Shown piece by piece: positions 10,441-20,080 of a stretch of 52,683 nt of DNA. How positions within the stretch are numbered: the first letter of the stretch is position 1; every line of letters starts with the position of its first letter. The notes beneath the pieces were generated by a model that searched no databases, had not been told where the DNA came from, and saw only the letters and a program-made list of their open reading frames with translations. The translations under genes were made by a program, and so were the position numbers. The DNA is from Gnetum montanum (Eukaryota; Streptophyta; Gnetopsida; Gnetales; Gnetaceae). The stretch is taken from the NCBI GenBank assembly GCA_015680685.1, contig MNCI01008618.1:69815-122497 (forward strand), read 5' to 3'.

Positions 10441-10550
10441 TATGGTGTTTTATTATGCATAAGATTGTACATTCAATATTGCATGTTAAGAGGTATCTAT
10501 AGTTTCATAAAATTTTCTAAGGTACATGTAATCATCTAGTTTCAGTTCAA

Positions 10551-10650
10551 CAATGAGGTGTTGGCCTCATGGTAAGACACTTGATTTGGAAACTCTAGGT
10601 TATGGGTTTGATTGTAGTGGACAATCTTGAGATATTAAGTTCTAAATTAA
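10551..10650 (+). repeat. tRNA-derived SINE-like copy 1
   Basis: The head has pol III box-A-like TGGCCTCATGG (10562) and box-B-like GGGTTTGATTG (10604), spaced as in a tRNA. The body begins CAATCTTGAGATATTAAGTTCTA and is cut short where a second copy starts. Confidence 0.55.
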
Positions 10651-10810
10651 TAATAAGGTGTTAGCTTAGTGGTAAGACACTTGATTTGAAAGCTCCAAGA
10701 CATGGGCCTGATTCTAGTAGACAATGTTGAGTTATAAAGTTCTATTTGGATTATATATCTTTAGGTGTACCTATAATACAATTTATTTTAGGGTTTCAAC
10801 ACCTCCTCTC
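10651..10810 (+). repeat. tRNA-derived SINE-like copy 2
   Basis: Box-A-like TTAGCTTAGTGG (10661-10672) and box-B-like GGGCCTGATTC (10704-10714) precede the body GTTGAGTTATAAAGTTCTA and the tail GGTGTACCTATAATAC. The tail matches the copy at 16831-16975. The head is about 100 bp from that of copy 1, giving a tandem pair. Confidence 0.6.
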
Positions 10811-10815
10811 CCCCT

Positions 10816-10838
10816 ACACACACACACACACACACACC
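10816..10838. repeat. (CA)n microsatellite
   Basis: Eleven or so CA dinucleotides directly after the SINE tail and a C-rich run, a common place for simple repeats to grow. Confidence 0.9.
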
Positions 10839-12375
10839 CCCTGCCCCACTAAAAATCTCTAAATTGACCATATGTTTGAGAGGTAAAAATATTATTTAAA
10901 AAAATTTTCAAATTCAAATACCCCTCCCCTATAGGAAAACATGCCTTGTTGGTGGATCGAAAGTTATTTCCCTTCAAAATGGGAGCCAAAGAACTATGAA
11001 AATCCTCATGGATTCCATACTATCACAACCATCACCATAGAACTACATAGCCTTGATTTCTTTATGAGCATCATCACAAGGACATGTAGGCTTGTTGAGG
11101 AGGTTTTGCCTCCCTAGCTCAGGCCACTACCTATCTCTTCAAAGTGGGGGCTAGTGCTAGATATGTTAGAGTAGGAATGTGTCTTAACTCTCTCTAAGGG
11201 AATGGTGTTGTGTATGTATGCTAGTACTATTTCTACAGTTTCTTGTGTGTGGGCATGCGTCTTGTTGGTCTCATTACTTATATGTTTACTAAGGCATACC
11301 CGCTACACTACTAACCTTGGACTAACAGGTTGTATGTGCTTATGCTATGCGTGAAAGTGTTGTAAGCTTTGAAGCATAGTCCACCTTGAGTCTACCCTCC
11401 CTTGTTGATACTTCGGGACTCTTAGGGTGCTACCATTTGGTGCTTTTCAAGGGCAATATTGAAACATCCTCCCCTCCAATCTAGTTTCAGTTTCAACATC
11501 CCTCAATATAAATATGGTCATTTATAATCTTTAACTTTGATATTTGACACATGGTTGAGACACATAACGATAACATGGTCACCTCATACTATGAAAATGT
11601 ATTGACTCCAAATGCATACTATTTCTAGAGTGCTAGTGATGGTGATGTCTTTATTTCTAAAGTTGTACAACTTAGTTTAAGTATAACCATAACCACATAA
11701 AAAGAAGATAAGCTTTTATTCATCTACCAACCCACATGAGACACTTGAATGAGTATCAAGCCTTAGGTGACAGCTCTTTTGGTAGCGTAACCACTTTGGT
11801 TGCTACAATGCAAAAGTATATGTGTTTATAGATCCTACTTAGTGGAATAAATATTGTGTCACTCCATGATAACTCTTTTAGTAGCATAACCATTTTGGTT
11901 TCAACTAGCAAGTGATATATTTGATATTTTCATTTCTAACAAGGTAACAACATACAAAGGAATACAAAATAGAAAAGGTACAGACAGAAACATAGCAACA
12001 TCAAAATTCTAGTTTATATTAGGTTTTATCTTATTATATAGATAAACATCTATATTTTAATAAACGCTAATACCTCATTATTTAATAGAGGATAGAGAAA
12101 ACTCATATAAGACCTATATTGTTGAAATAAAGTTGGGATGATGATGACTGGGTTTATTTGGTATAAAATTGAAAAATTCTTCTTATTGTCCATGTATGCT
12201 TCTTTATATCAAATCTTAACTGTTATTAATTTTTTATTAAGAATCAATTAACATATATTTTTATTTGTAATCATTGTACCAATACAAAATCAAGGAAGCA
12301 TTGCTTAGTTAATTAAAGCATTCAGCTCATAGTTTGCAAAATATAAGTTCAATAACTCAGATTACAGTCAGCAAA
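10839..12375. other. Intergenic DNA, no gene seen
   Basis: No open frame or RNA gene is supported on either strand. The only structure noted is a diverged duplication of about 45 bp, 'GACAGCTCTTTTGGTAGCG' (11769) against 'GATAACTCTTTTAGTAGCA' (11867). From 12376 it grades into the 3' flank of the RBR gene. Confidence 0.5.
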
Positions 12376-12608
12376 TTATATATTGCTTAATGTCATGGAA
12401 TCCAAAACAGAGACAAAACAATCAATTCCATCGTTCCAAACAGTGTACAATCTGGATGATATCAAGGTAAAGGACAACATCATCGCCAAAAACTTAAAAA
12501 CAAACAAACAAACTAGATCCCTGATGCAGTTGCAAAACTGAAAACACAAAGAAGAAGAACCTACAAAATCAGTGGCAGGCACCCTCCTACCATGTTTCAT
12601 GTTTTGCT

Positions 12609-13472
12609 TCACCCTCTGAAATAAAAACAGTAGAAGAAAACGAACATGACAATGGAGATGAGGACAAGTGAAAATCTCCCAAATCCATCATCATTCCGTG
12701 GACGCAGAGGAATGCAGAGGCAGAGATGCAGTTGAAGCCCACAACCGAAGCAAAACTGGTACCCACATCTGCACGTCATCTGGTTGCAACCCTGAGATTT
12801 CTCAATCATGGTTCTGCAACGTCGGCAGCGTTTCCATCTTTTCTCAGAAGCAAGAGTAAACACCATCTTTTCATGTAATCGAACTCCCCATTTTCCAGAT
12901 TCCTCCTCCTCCTCCTGAGCAGCAGCAGCAACAGCATCATGCCATGGCGTCTCACAGTGAATGCAGAAATCTCGTCTGCAGGAAAAGCAGGTGATCTTGC
13001 AACAACAAAACAGACAAATCCTGCTGCTGCTGCTGGACATGAACATGGACATGGAATCCTTCCACATTAAAGCGCTGCAGTCCGGATACGGGCAGTAGAA
13101 GCGTTATTCCGGAGGAACTGCGTCTTCTGCTGCTAAGTCGGACCAGGTTTCCAGGTCTTGCTTGGGGATAATTTCGGAGAAATCATGGGGCTCAAGTTTT
13201 TGCAGGCACCGCAGGTTTGGGCATCGGATTTTGGAGTTTTTGGAGCCGAGTTGTTCGGAGATGAAGGCTGCAATGCAGGAATCGTGGAAGGACTCAGAGA
13301 TTACGCTGCAGCATTTTGCTGTGGTAGAGTTTCTGGTCGCAGCGGAAATTTGTTCCAAACAGATTAGGCAGATTTTGTTTCTGCTTCTGCTGCTGCTGAT
13401 GATGATTCTGCCATGATCGTTTTGCAGGTGTTTTGTCGGTAAAAGTGGCTGCCCTTGGGAAATCGAGTCCAT
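12609..13472 (-). pseudogene. RBR-type (RING-IBR-RING2) E3 ubiquitin ligase with one in-frame stop
   Basis: An intronless frame of 287 codons on the minus strand, interrupted once by TAA at 13104-13106 (codon 123). The RING1-like part is about residues 35-105 (CLICLEQI, FHDSC, IRCPNLRC). The IBR starts right after the stop: RFYCPYPDCSALM, then CFSC and FCIHCETPWHD. RING2 is CRRCRTMIEKSQGCNQMTCRCGYQFCFGCG, written here in parts: CRRC, QGC (the Cys that accepts ubiquitin in RBRs), MTCRCG, FCFGCG. The usual His after GCN is Gln. A C-terminal hydrophobic stretch (FSLVLISIVMFVFFYCFYF) suggests a membrane anchor, as in plant RSL1/RFA proteins that act on ABA receptors at the plasma membrane. I chose the ATG at 13472; upstream in frame there is only GTG. 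All metal ligands after the stop survive, so the stop is either recent or a base error. Confidence 0.82.
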
Positions 13473-13574
13473 GTTCTTGCTCACAAACTCTGTACTTTCT
13501 TTTTCTCTTTTTTCTTTCTCTATGTCTTGCAGAAGAGATGCAGGAGAGAACTGTTTTGATATTGCAGAACAACA

Positions 13575-13586
13575 TCTTTTATAGAG
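13575..13586 (-). promoter_or_regulatory. TATA box of the RBR gene
   Basis: CTCTATAAAAGA on the minus strand lies about 105 bp upstream of the chosen ATG. The stretch between is CT/GA-rich (AGAGAAAGAAAAAAGAG), typical of a plant 5' UTR. Confidence 0.55.
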
Positions 13587-13589
13587 TAA

Positions 13590-14045
13590 AAAAATAGGAT
13601 CTAAAATAGAAAGAATAGATTTTATGGAAAAGATATATTTGAATGGTGGAGCACGGGTTTCTAAAACTGAAATGACAGAAAAAGCGATTTCCTTGCATCA
13701 AAAATCATCAATGCAAATTCATGTCATCAAACAAACTGCAACGAGATTAAGAATTCTTTAATCGCACGTTCCAACTACAGTAGCGTGTAATAAAAATATA
13801 GCAATGCCATTCAAAGTAAAATGGGAACCCACATCCCTGGAAAATCTAAGTTTTTCTTATTGTTTGAAAAGAATTTTCTTTTTTACTCCATCTGGCGACT
13901 GTTGTAATTGGATGAACTGCCTCTAGTCCTTAAACCAAAATTTAAAAGTATAAAATATATAATTATCATCTCTATTTTTTTCTTTTAATAACCTCGTGGT
14001 GGTCATTAATGGTGATGGTTGCAGTCATTAATGGTGGTTGATGAA
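13590..14045. other. Upstream flank of the RBR gene, no gene seen
   Basis: AT-rich DNA without supported coding. It would hold the proximal promoter of the minus-strand RBR gene; no specific cis-element stands out beyond the TATA box. Confidence 0.4.
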
Positions 14046-14337
14046 GCGTTACTTTAATTATTAAAGCAATTATTATTGGAGCAGTTACTCTAATAATTAG
14101 AGTAGTTATTATTGGAGCGGTTATTCTAATAATTAGAGCGGTTATTATTAGAGTGATTACTTTAATTATTGGAGCGGTTATTCTAATAATTAGAGTGGTT
14201 AGTATTGAAGCGGTTACTTTAATTATTAAAGTGGTTATTATTGGAGTGGTTACTCTAATAGTTAGAGTGGTTATTATTGGAGCAGTTATTCTAATTATTA
14301 GAGCAGTTACTCTAATTATTAGAGCGGTTGCTCTCAA
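14046..14337. repeat. Minisatellite of alternating 21- and 15-bp units
   Basis: Units like GCGGTTATTCTAATAATTAGA (21 bp) and GTGGTTATTATTGGA (15 bp) alternate about 16 times. The 21-mer holds the palindrome CTAATAATTAG or a variant. Both lengths are multiples of three, which keeps spurious frames open on both strands (13972-14487 minus, 14153-14500 plus); neither looks like a gene. Confidence 0.85.
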
Positions 14338-14622
14338 GTCGATAAATACAGTGCCCAGGTGCACAATTGAAGGAAAGTCTTTTAGCAGAAAAGTAGCAAA
14401 NGATTTTAGTACATGGGTGTGTGTACACAAAAGAGGAGTATTTGGACTCTTAACATTAAAATTTAAACTTCTAACTACTAAGGACATGACTTTAAACTAA
14501 TACTTTAAACATAGAAAATAAACATAAGAAATTGGTCTCATTAGACTATGACATCCAACATTTCTATGTGCAACGTGCCCAAAATTTTTGAAGAGTTGAG
14601 GATTTGAATTTTGCAGCCAAAN

Positions 14623-14738
14623 TATAAAAACGTAAAAGAGATAAAAATCATATCCCTCAAGCTTACTTAACCATATAATTGTGACATACAAGTAAGTTTG
14701 GAAAGACAACGATCAACCAACCCGTCCTTGTTCCACAA
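14623..14738 (+). mobile_element. LTR fragment bounded by Ns
   Basis: Matches the U5 side of the LTR at 43129-43950 (AAAATCATAT...CTTACTTAACCATA, TAAGTTTGG.AAGACAACGAT). It is bounded by single Ns at 14622 and 14739, so its position may be an assembly effect. Confidence 0.6.
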
Positions 14739-14981
14739 NATTTTGTTTGTTAATAAGAATGATCTTGTTTGGTTCTAATTATGAACAATATAAGGTCCTT
14801 CCAATTGAAATTGAGACTTTTTAAAATAGGACACATCAAAATGAAAGACGGTGTTTTCTAGGATCCTCATTTTAAATATTGAGATTAATGTATGTTTCCT
14901 TTTGAGTAGAATTTAAGGGTACATATCAAAATATAGTTAAAGAATGTCATTGTAGCTATAGGGATGAAATTATTCATAACN

Positions 14982-15240
14982 TTCTAAAATAGGAAACAGT
15001 CGACGACGTAATACACATGATGTTGATCCACCAGTCCCTCAACAAGTTCAAGTGGTATATATTCATCTCGATAAGTATATACCAGACTTCACCTTTATCC
15101 TCCATCAAGACGAACAACTACGTTGGCGAGACTTAAAAGGTAACATAGTGTTACCTCCTGATCGTTCAGTCTCGAGCATGCTTTTTCATGCTCTCACACG
15201 AATTGCTATGCCACACTTACACACAGAATATGTCCTTATA
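14982..15240 (+). pseudogene. 5' gag fragment
   Basis: Homologous to the start of gag at 44140-44370. The frame at 15052 reads VYIHLDKYIPDFTFILHQDE, matching VYVHPNEYVPDFIFILHQDE of the other copy. It begins just after N at 14981 and joins an LTR 3' part at about 15241 with nothing between, so it is a deletion product or a chimera. Confidence 0.7.
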
Positions 15241-15645
15241 GTCATAGTACGTCTGACACTTGGCAACCGAGTGACGCTTAACGTTTGGCAACCCAGTAGT
15301 GATTAGAACATGCTTGGGATGTGCACGAAGGGTGGGAAATGCTAAGAGTAGTCGAGCTATAGAGTAGTGAAATCTTCAATTATCTAGCCCCTTTTACTCC
15401 CTATATTAGAAGAATTAAATATTAAGAATAAAAGAAAACACATAAAAAATCATATGCCTCAGTCTCACTTAACCATCGTTCTAAAATATCACAAGTGACG
15501 TTGAGAGAACAATGACCATTTTAACTAGGATTTTGATGGCTAGAATACTGTGCGTAAGTGCGTGTAGTCTTCGGAATTCGACCAAATTGCACGTGAACAC
15601 TTGTGATTTATATGGTTGGATGTAGGGGTACCTCACCGCTCATCA
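15241..15645 (+). mobile_element. 3' part of a plus-strand LTR
   Basis: Contains ACACTTGGCAACCGAGTGACG (in two parts), CAGTCTCACTTAACCATCG and the terminal GGGGTACCTCACCGCTCATCA region, ending at 15645. U3 and the TATA box are missing; the left side is gag. Confidence 0.75.
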
Positions 15646-15689
15646 ATTAGTAAAAGAGTGAGAACTTGTTGAAGAAGATTTCATTTGTG
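15646..15689. other. Short flank, nothing recognised
   Basis: Sequence between the LTR end and the LINE fragment. Without the other flank no target-site duplication can be tested. Confidence 0.3.
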
Positions 15690-16030
15690 CTTATTGGAAA
15701 TTACCATTATTTGCCATTCTAAAAATTATTTTTTCTTTTCTTTATAAATAAATTTTTTATTAAGAATAAGATAGATCACAATAACATGGCCTTCACAACA
15801 ATAATAGTTGTAACATCCTTATAAATTATGGTATGTAATATTTTGGGGAAAAATAATGATTACTAGCCTTGAGTTTTAATTCTATCTTCCTTTGTTGTAA
15901 ATTAATCTCTATAAAAAAATGTGTTCACTGCATATCATCTAGTAATGTTTTTAACTGTATTTTGAGGTTTGTACCAATGATACCAACAATTTTTCTTTTA
16001 ACATTTTGAAAAACAAGAAGAAGATTTTCT
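15690..16030 (-). pseudogene. LINE ORF1 fragment (minus strand)
   Basis: The reverse complement matches 41100-41330 over several blocks, for example GATAGAATTAAAACTCAAGG and GGATGTTACAACTATT. In the better copy this region encodes a CCHC knuckle (CNYCHEGHVIIIC in one frame). Heavily degraded. Confidence 0.6.
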
Positions 16031-16830
16031 AATTCAATTTAGGAAAAGAAGTTTAGAAGAATTAGAAGAATAGGGATCAAAATCTAATGTCCATTCCTAG
16101 GTAATAATGGTATTACACTAATTCATAAAAAGTTTAAGAACCAAGGATTAATCAACCATTTCACAATTGACTAGTTCAAGAAATAAAAAAAAATTCAAAA
16201 AAATAGCAAGCATGTAAAACATTAATTCCATAGCATTAAAAGATAGCCTAAACACTCATATAAAATCCTTATTTGGGTGAATACATCCAATAATTTGTAG
16301 AAATATATATCAAAAAGTAATATCTTTTGATAGATATTTGTATAAATCATTGAGTAAAATGAAATCTAAAGATTTAGAATCCTTCATAGTCCCTATAGTC
16401 TAAGAGACATTACTATTTTCCATCTTGAGATTATTCCTTGCTGATAAAAATGTTTTTGCCACAATAGCGACACAAGAAATACTTAAGATTAACAAAACTT
16501 CAAACATTTCACTTGCATAATGAATTTAACATTAAATATTGATTATGTTTATGATACTCATGTTTGATTGTTGCTATATATGCTTGGATGGTATGGTTTT
16601 TTGGGGTTGCACAAATGCTTTATGATAGGTGCTATGAGGTTAACATAGCTTTTTCCATTTTTTGGATTTGAACTTGTGAATTTTTTGTGGTGGTTTTAGG
16701 TCACTTAGAACCCATGGAGATCATTTATTTTAAAGGTTAATATCCCTAGATTTTATGTTAGGCATCATGGGTTCTATTTTTAAATAATCATGTTATTTGA
16801 TCCATAATTAAGGTTACATAATTTTTAGGA
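16031..16830. other. AT-rich intergenic DNA
   Basis: No supported gene, RNA or repeat was recognised. Oligo-A/T runs are frequent. Confidence 0.4.
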
Positions 16831-16975
16831 TTGACTTAGTGGTATGGGTCTTGGCCTAGCAATCCCATGTCATAGGTTCAATTTTACTAGGTAGCACTGA
16901 GTTATAAACTTCTATAAATCTTGGGGTGTACCTATGTTTCAATTATTTTCGACTCTAAAATCCCCTCCAACATAT
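16831..16975 (+). repeat. tRNA-derived SINE-like copy 3
   Basis: Box-A-like TTGACTTAGTGGTATGGG and box-B-like AGGTTCAATTTTAC are followed by GCACTGAGTTATAAACTTCTA and GGGGTGTACCTATGTTTCAATT, the same body and tail as the copy at 10651. Confidence 0.6.
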
Positions 16976-17299
16976 TTTTTAGGATTAGTATATTCATTGA
17001 TTCAATATGTATCACTTATAACTTTGGAATTAGATTAGAGGTCTTTTGTAACACCTTTCTAACCTACCTAGGCTAGAAAGGAATTACGTAGGAACCAACA
17101 CCAAAATAAGAGGCTAGAAATGATAATTTGAACGAGACATAACCACAAATATATGCATGAAAAAAAAAACTATCTATCCAAAACTTCAAAATATAAATGC
17201 TGAAAAACAAATCTTCAACCCATGACATATTATCCATAAAATAATTAAGATGCATAACATATATAAAAAATCATACAACATCTCGTAGAAACAATATCT

Positions 17300-17905
17300 A
17301 TAACTATAATTTAGAGAGAGAAAATGAAGAAAAATAGAAAAAAATGGGGGCTTCATGGCAAGGATAGTGAAAGTGTTAAACTAGATTATATATAATCTAT
17401 ATATAATATGGCTAAGAGGGTATGGCATTAAAAAGTCAACTAAGGTTTGACTTTTCAATGAAATAGAAAATGCCTTAAGGATGATTCACAAGACAATTAA
17501 TAATTTACATAGAAAACCTATATAAATTATATAAAGCCTCTCTTCTTCTATTTATAACTAATTTAGTTCAATGTTGTTGTTGCCCTTGTCATGAAGCCTT
17601 TCTTCTTTTATATTTTTCTTTCTTTGCAATTGGTTTTAGTGTTGCTTTATAGTATTTTGATTTATGATATCTTGTCTATGAGTTGTTGGTTGACTTTTCC
17701 ATGCCATACACTCTTAGCCACCTTATATATATATTATATATAATCTAATTTAACACTATCATTGCCCTCACCATGAAGCCTTGTTTTTTTCTCTCTCTCT
17801 TTATTTTTCCTCCTTGTTTGATCATCTCCCTCTTCTTTGCAATTGGTTTCATTATTTTTTTATAGTATTCTAATTTATGCTATCTTAGTCTTTTGTCTAT
17901 CAATT
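17300..17905. repeat. Fold-back element with overlapping direct repeat
   Basis: The arm 17300-17450 (…GGGGGCTTCATGGCAAGG…, ATATAATATGGCTAAGAGGG) is matched in reverse complement by about 17685-17830 (CCCTCACCATGAAGCC, CACTCTTAGCCACC). A direct repeat of about 120 bp is superimposed: 17573-17690 against 17763-17900, sharing CTTTGCAATTGGTTT and TATAGTATT. No open frame. A MITE-like or rearranged element is possible. Confidence 0.6.
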
Positions 17906-18049
17906 ATAGGATATAGCTATTCCTTGTAGAAAATTTTGTTTCTTCCTACTAGCTTCTTTATGCAAGTTTTTTTGTGTCTGCATTTCTATTTAAATTCTTT
18001 AGTGGGTAGTGCTATTTGTTTCAGATTTGAAAAGTTGTTGCATAGGAAT
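17906..18049. other. AT-rich flank, nothing recognised
   Basis: No coding or repeat signal beyond low complexity. Confidence 0.3.
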
Positions 18050-18192
18050 GTACAATTAGATAAAAAATATAGGTAGATGTAGATTGGAAGAATAGTTCTA
18101 ATTTCATTTGCATTTTTGGATTGATGGATTATTTTTTTAATTCAAGAATTTGTGAAGGATTTTGGGTATTATGTTGGTATTGTTGTAAGGGG
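18050..18192. repeat. Copy of the 9.3-10.4 kb AT-rich repeat, cut by LTR C
   Basis: TTGGGTATTATGTTGGTATTG and TTGTAAGGGG match the unit at 10150-10190 and 9858. The last five bases, AGGGG (18188-18192), equal AGGGG at 9316-9320. The uninterrupted unit elsewhere reads AAGGGGTATATATTG, that is, the empty site. Confidence 0.65.
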
Positions 18193-18821
18193 TGATGAGC
18201 GGTGAGGTACCCCTACACCCAACCATACAAATCACAAGCATTCATGCACGATCCAATTAAATTCCGTGGATGAGACTAGTTGTGCATCTAAATCCTTATG
18301 CTTTGATTAGAATTTGTTGTCTTCCCACTTGAACTAGTGGTAGCTTTATCACGTATGGTTTAGTCTAAAGTGAGGCATATGATTGATGTTGTCTAGTCCT
18401 ATGCTACTCCTAATGACAATAAAGAGATAAATTAATTTAGCTAATTAGGAGTGGAAAGTAAAATATAAACTAGCTTACGTGTGATGAATATCTATTCTTA
18501 ACTGTCCGCACATGCCTTGGACTTCATGTAACTACCATTGGGATTGCCAAGTGTACATCACTGGGCTTACTAAATAATACATTGCTAGGTTGCCAAGTAA
18601 TTGCACTTAAGTGCTTGCGATTAGTCGTACTCATTCCGCTTAATGACAGGAATCATAAATAGCAATAAATGGAAACATTAACTAAAGAAAATAGTGAACA
18701 ATTAAATAATTAAAAGTAATAATAAATCTAAGTGGATGTTGCAATGATGGAAGTAATCTTGATCTTTATTTTTGGTCATGTAACGCATCTAAGTACATCA
18801 AATTTGAATAATGATGTCGTA
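18193..18821 (-). mobile_element. R/U5 part of minus-strand LTR C (left piece)
   Basis: Begins TGATGAGCGGTGAGGTACCCC (LTR 3' end reversed) and runs through the conserved U5 and R blocks to GATGTCGTA at 18821, where another LTR starts. Its continuation (CAATCAC...) is found at 9073. TCGTA (18817-18821) is the presumed target-site copy of element E. Confidence 0.78.
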
Positions 18822-19672
18822 TGAGGAGCAACGAGGTATCCCTATACCCAACCATATGAATCACAAGTGTTCACACATGATCCAGTCAAATTCCACAAAC
18901 CTTAAGTTCTTAAGTACACTGATTCTAAGATGTGAAATCTAATTGGAATGATCATTGTCTTCTCAATTCCACTTGTGAGGTACAAGTATATGGTTAAGTG
19001 CAACTAAGGTATATGGTTTTTATCATTTTGTATTTTCTAAGTTTAACTACCCTAAACAAGAATGAAAGGTAGAGTGATTTAAGATCTAATTCATCTATTG
19101 CCTATCTATCCTAAGACAAGTACCCATTTCCACTTTCCAAACACATCCTGAACACGTATAGCACTGTTGGGCTACCAAACATCAAGCATTTCTGGTTTAC
19201 CAAGTGCTACACATATGCTTGAGGTGATTGTGCTTGTGTTCATTAACAACTAAAAGTTAATTGCTTAATTAAAGTGCATTAAAGTGAAGTGCATGAATAT
19301 TAAATGCATCAAGGAAACATTAATCTATTCTTAATGCTACAAGGATGATTAAAGGGGTTCATTATTATTCCTGTCACACTGCTGTGCTCAGGTACATTAG
19401 TGCTTGAACAAAGATCCGTACACACTTAGACTCTTGCAACGAGCACTCAAAAAATATTCTAACTATGGAAAAAACAAATTGCAAGAGTTTTGCTATCTAT
19501 GACAAAAGCTAATACGAAAATCATAAGTCCAAGCGCTATATTTATAAGCTGGCATATACCTCGTAATATTGAATATTTGACATTGCATCTTAGGATCTGA
19601 TATTAAATACTTGACATCGAGGCTCTAATATCAGATATCCAATATCAAAGCTAGTCATAACATGATTCATCA
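18822..19672 (-). mobile_element. 3' LTR of element E
   Basis: 851 bp on the minus strand, from TGAGGAGCAACGAGGTATCC (LTR end) to CATGATTCATCA (LTR start). U3 has degenerate GATATC repeats (19560-19650). The PPT follows at 19673. It pairs with the LTR piece at 8881-9067. Confidence 0.82.
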
Positions 19673-19685
19673 TACCCCCACAACT
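19673..19685 (-). other. Polypurine tract of element E
   Basis: Sense AGTTGTGGGGGTA directly upstream of the LTR start, same position and pattern as in elements A and D. Confidence 0.7.
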
Positions 19686-20080
19686 TTAAAAAAAAACTTG
19701 TCCTTGAGTGCAAAAAAGAAGGAACACATTCCTTACAAAATATTAGGAAGGTATGGGATTATTGACTAACATACAAATTGACTTAGATAGAACAAATAGA
19801 CACCTAAGTGCGGAACTGTATGGATTACAATCCTTTAAAAAATTGGGTGTTCATGACAAGAGAAGAGAACATTCTAAACAAAACTAACATCCACTCCTCT
19901 AGTAGCTAAAGAGTGAGTAAGAAGATTCAACGATCATGAAGAGTCCTTGTTATATGGTGGTGCTGCTACTACTTCCTTTGTGAGGATAGACCCAACTCCA
20001 GCTTGCACATTCTATCCATACTTCCCACTGCAATCACAACAAAATCATGGATTAATGTGCAATGTGTAACATATAGCTTT
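19686..20080 (-). other. 3' UTR of element E, left part
   Basis: Matches 47195-47420 of element D (TTAGGAAGGTATGGGATTATTGACTAAC in both). No ORF X sequence follows, so E either lacks the ORF or lost it. The last five bases are GCTTT, the target of solo LTR F. Confidence 0.65.

Noticed and set aside
13972-14500. Ile/Thr- and Val-rich open frames of 171 and 115 codons
   Set aside because: Produced on both strands by the 21/15-bp minisatellite, whose units are multiples of three.
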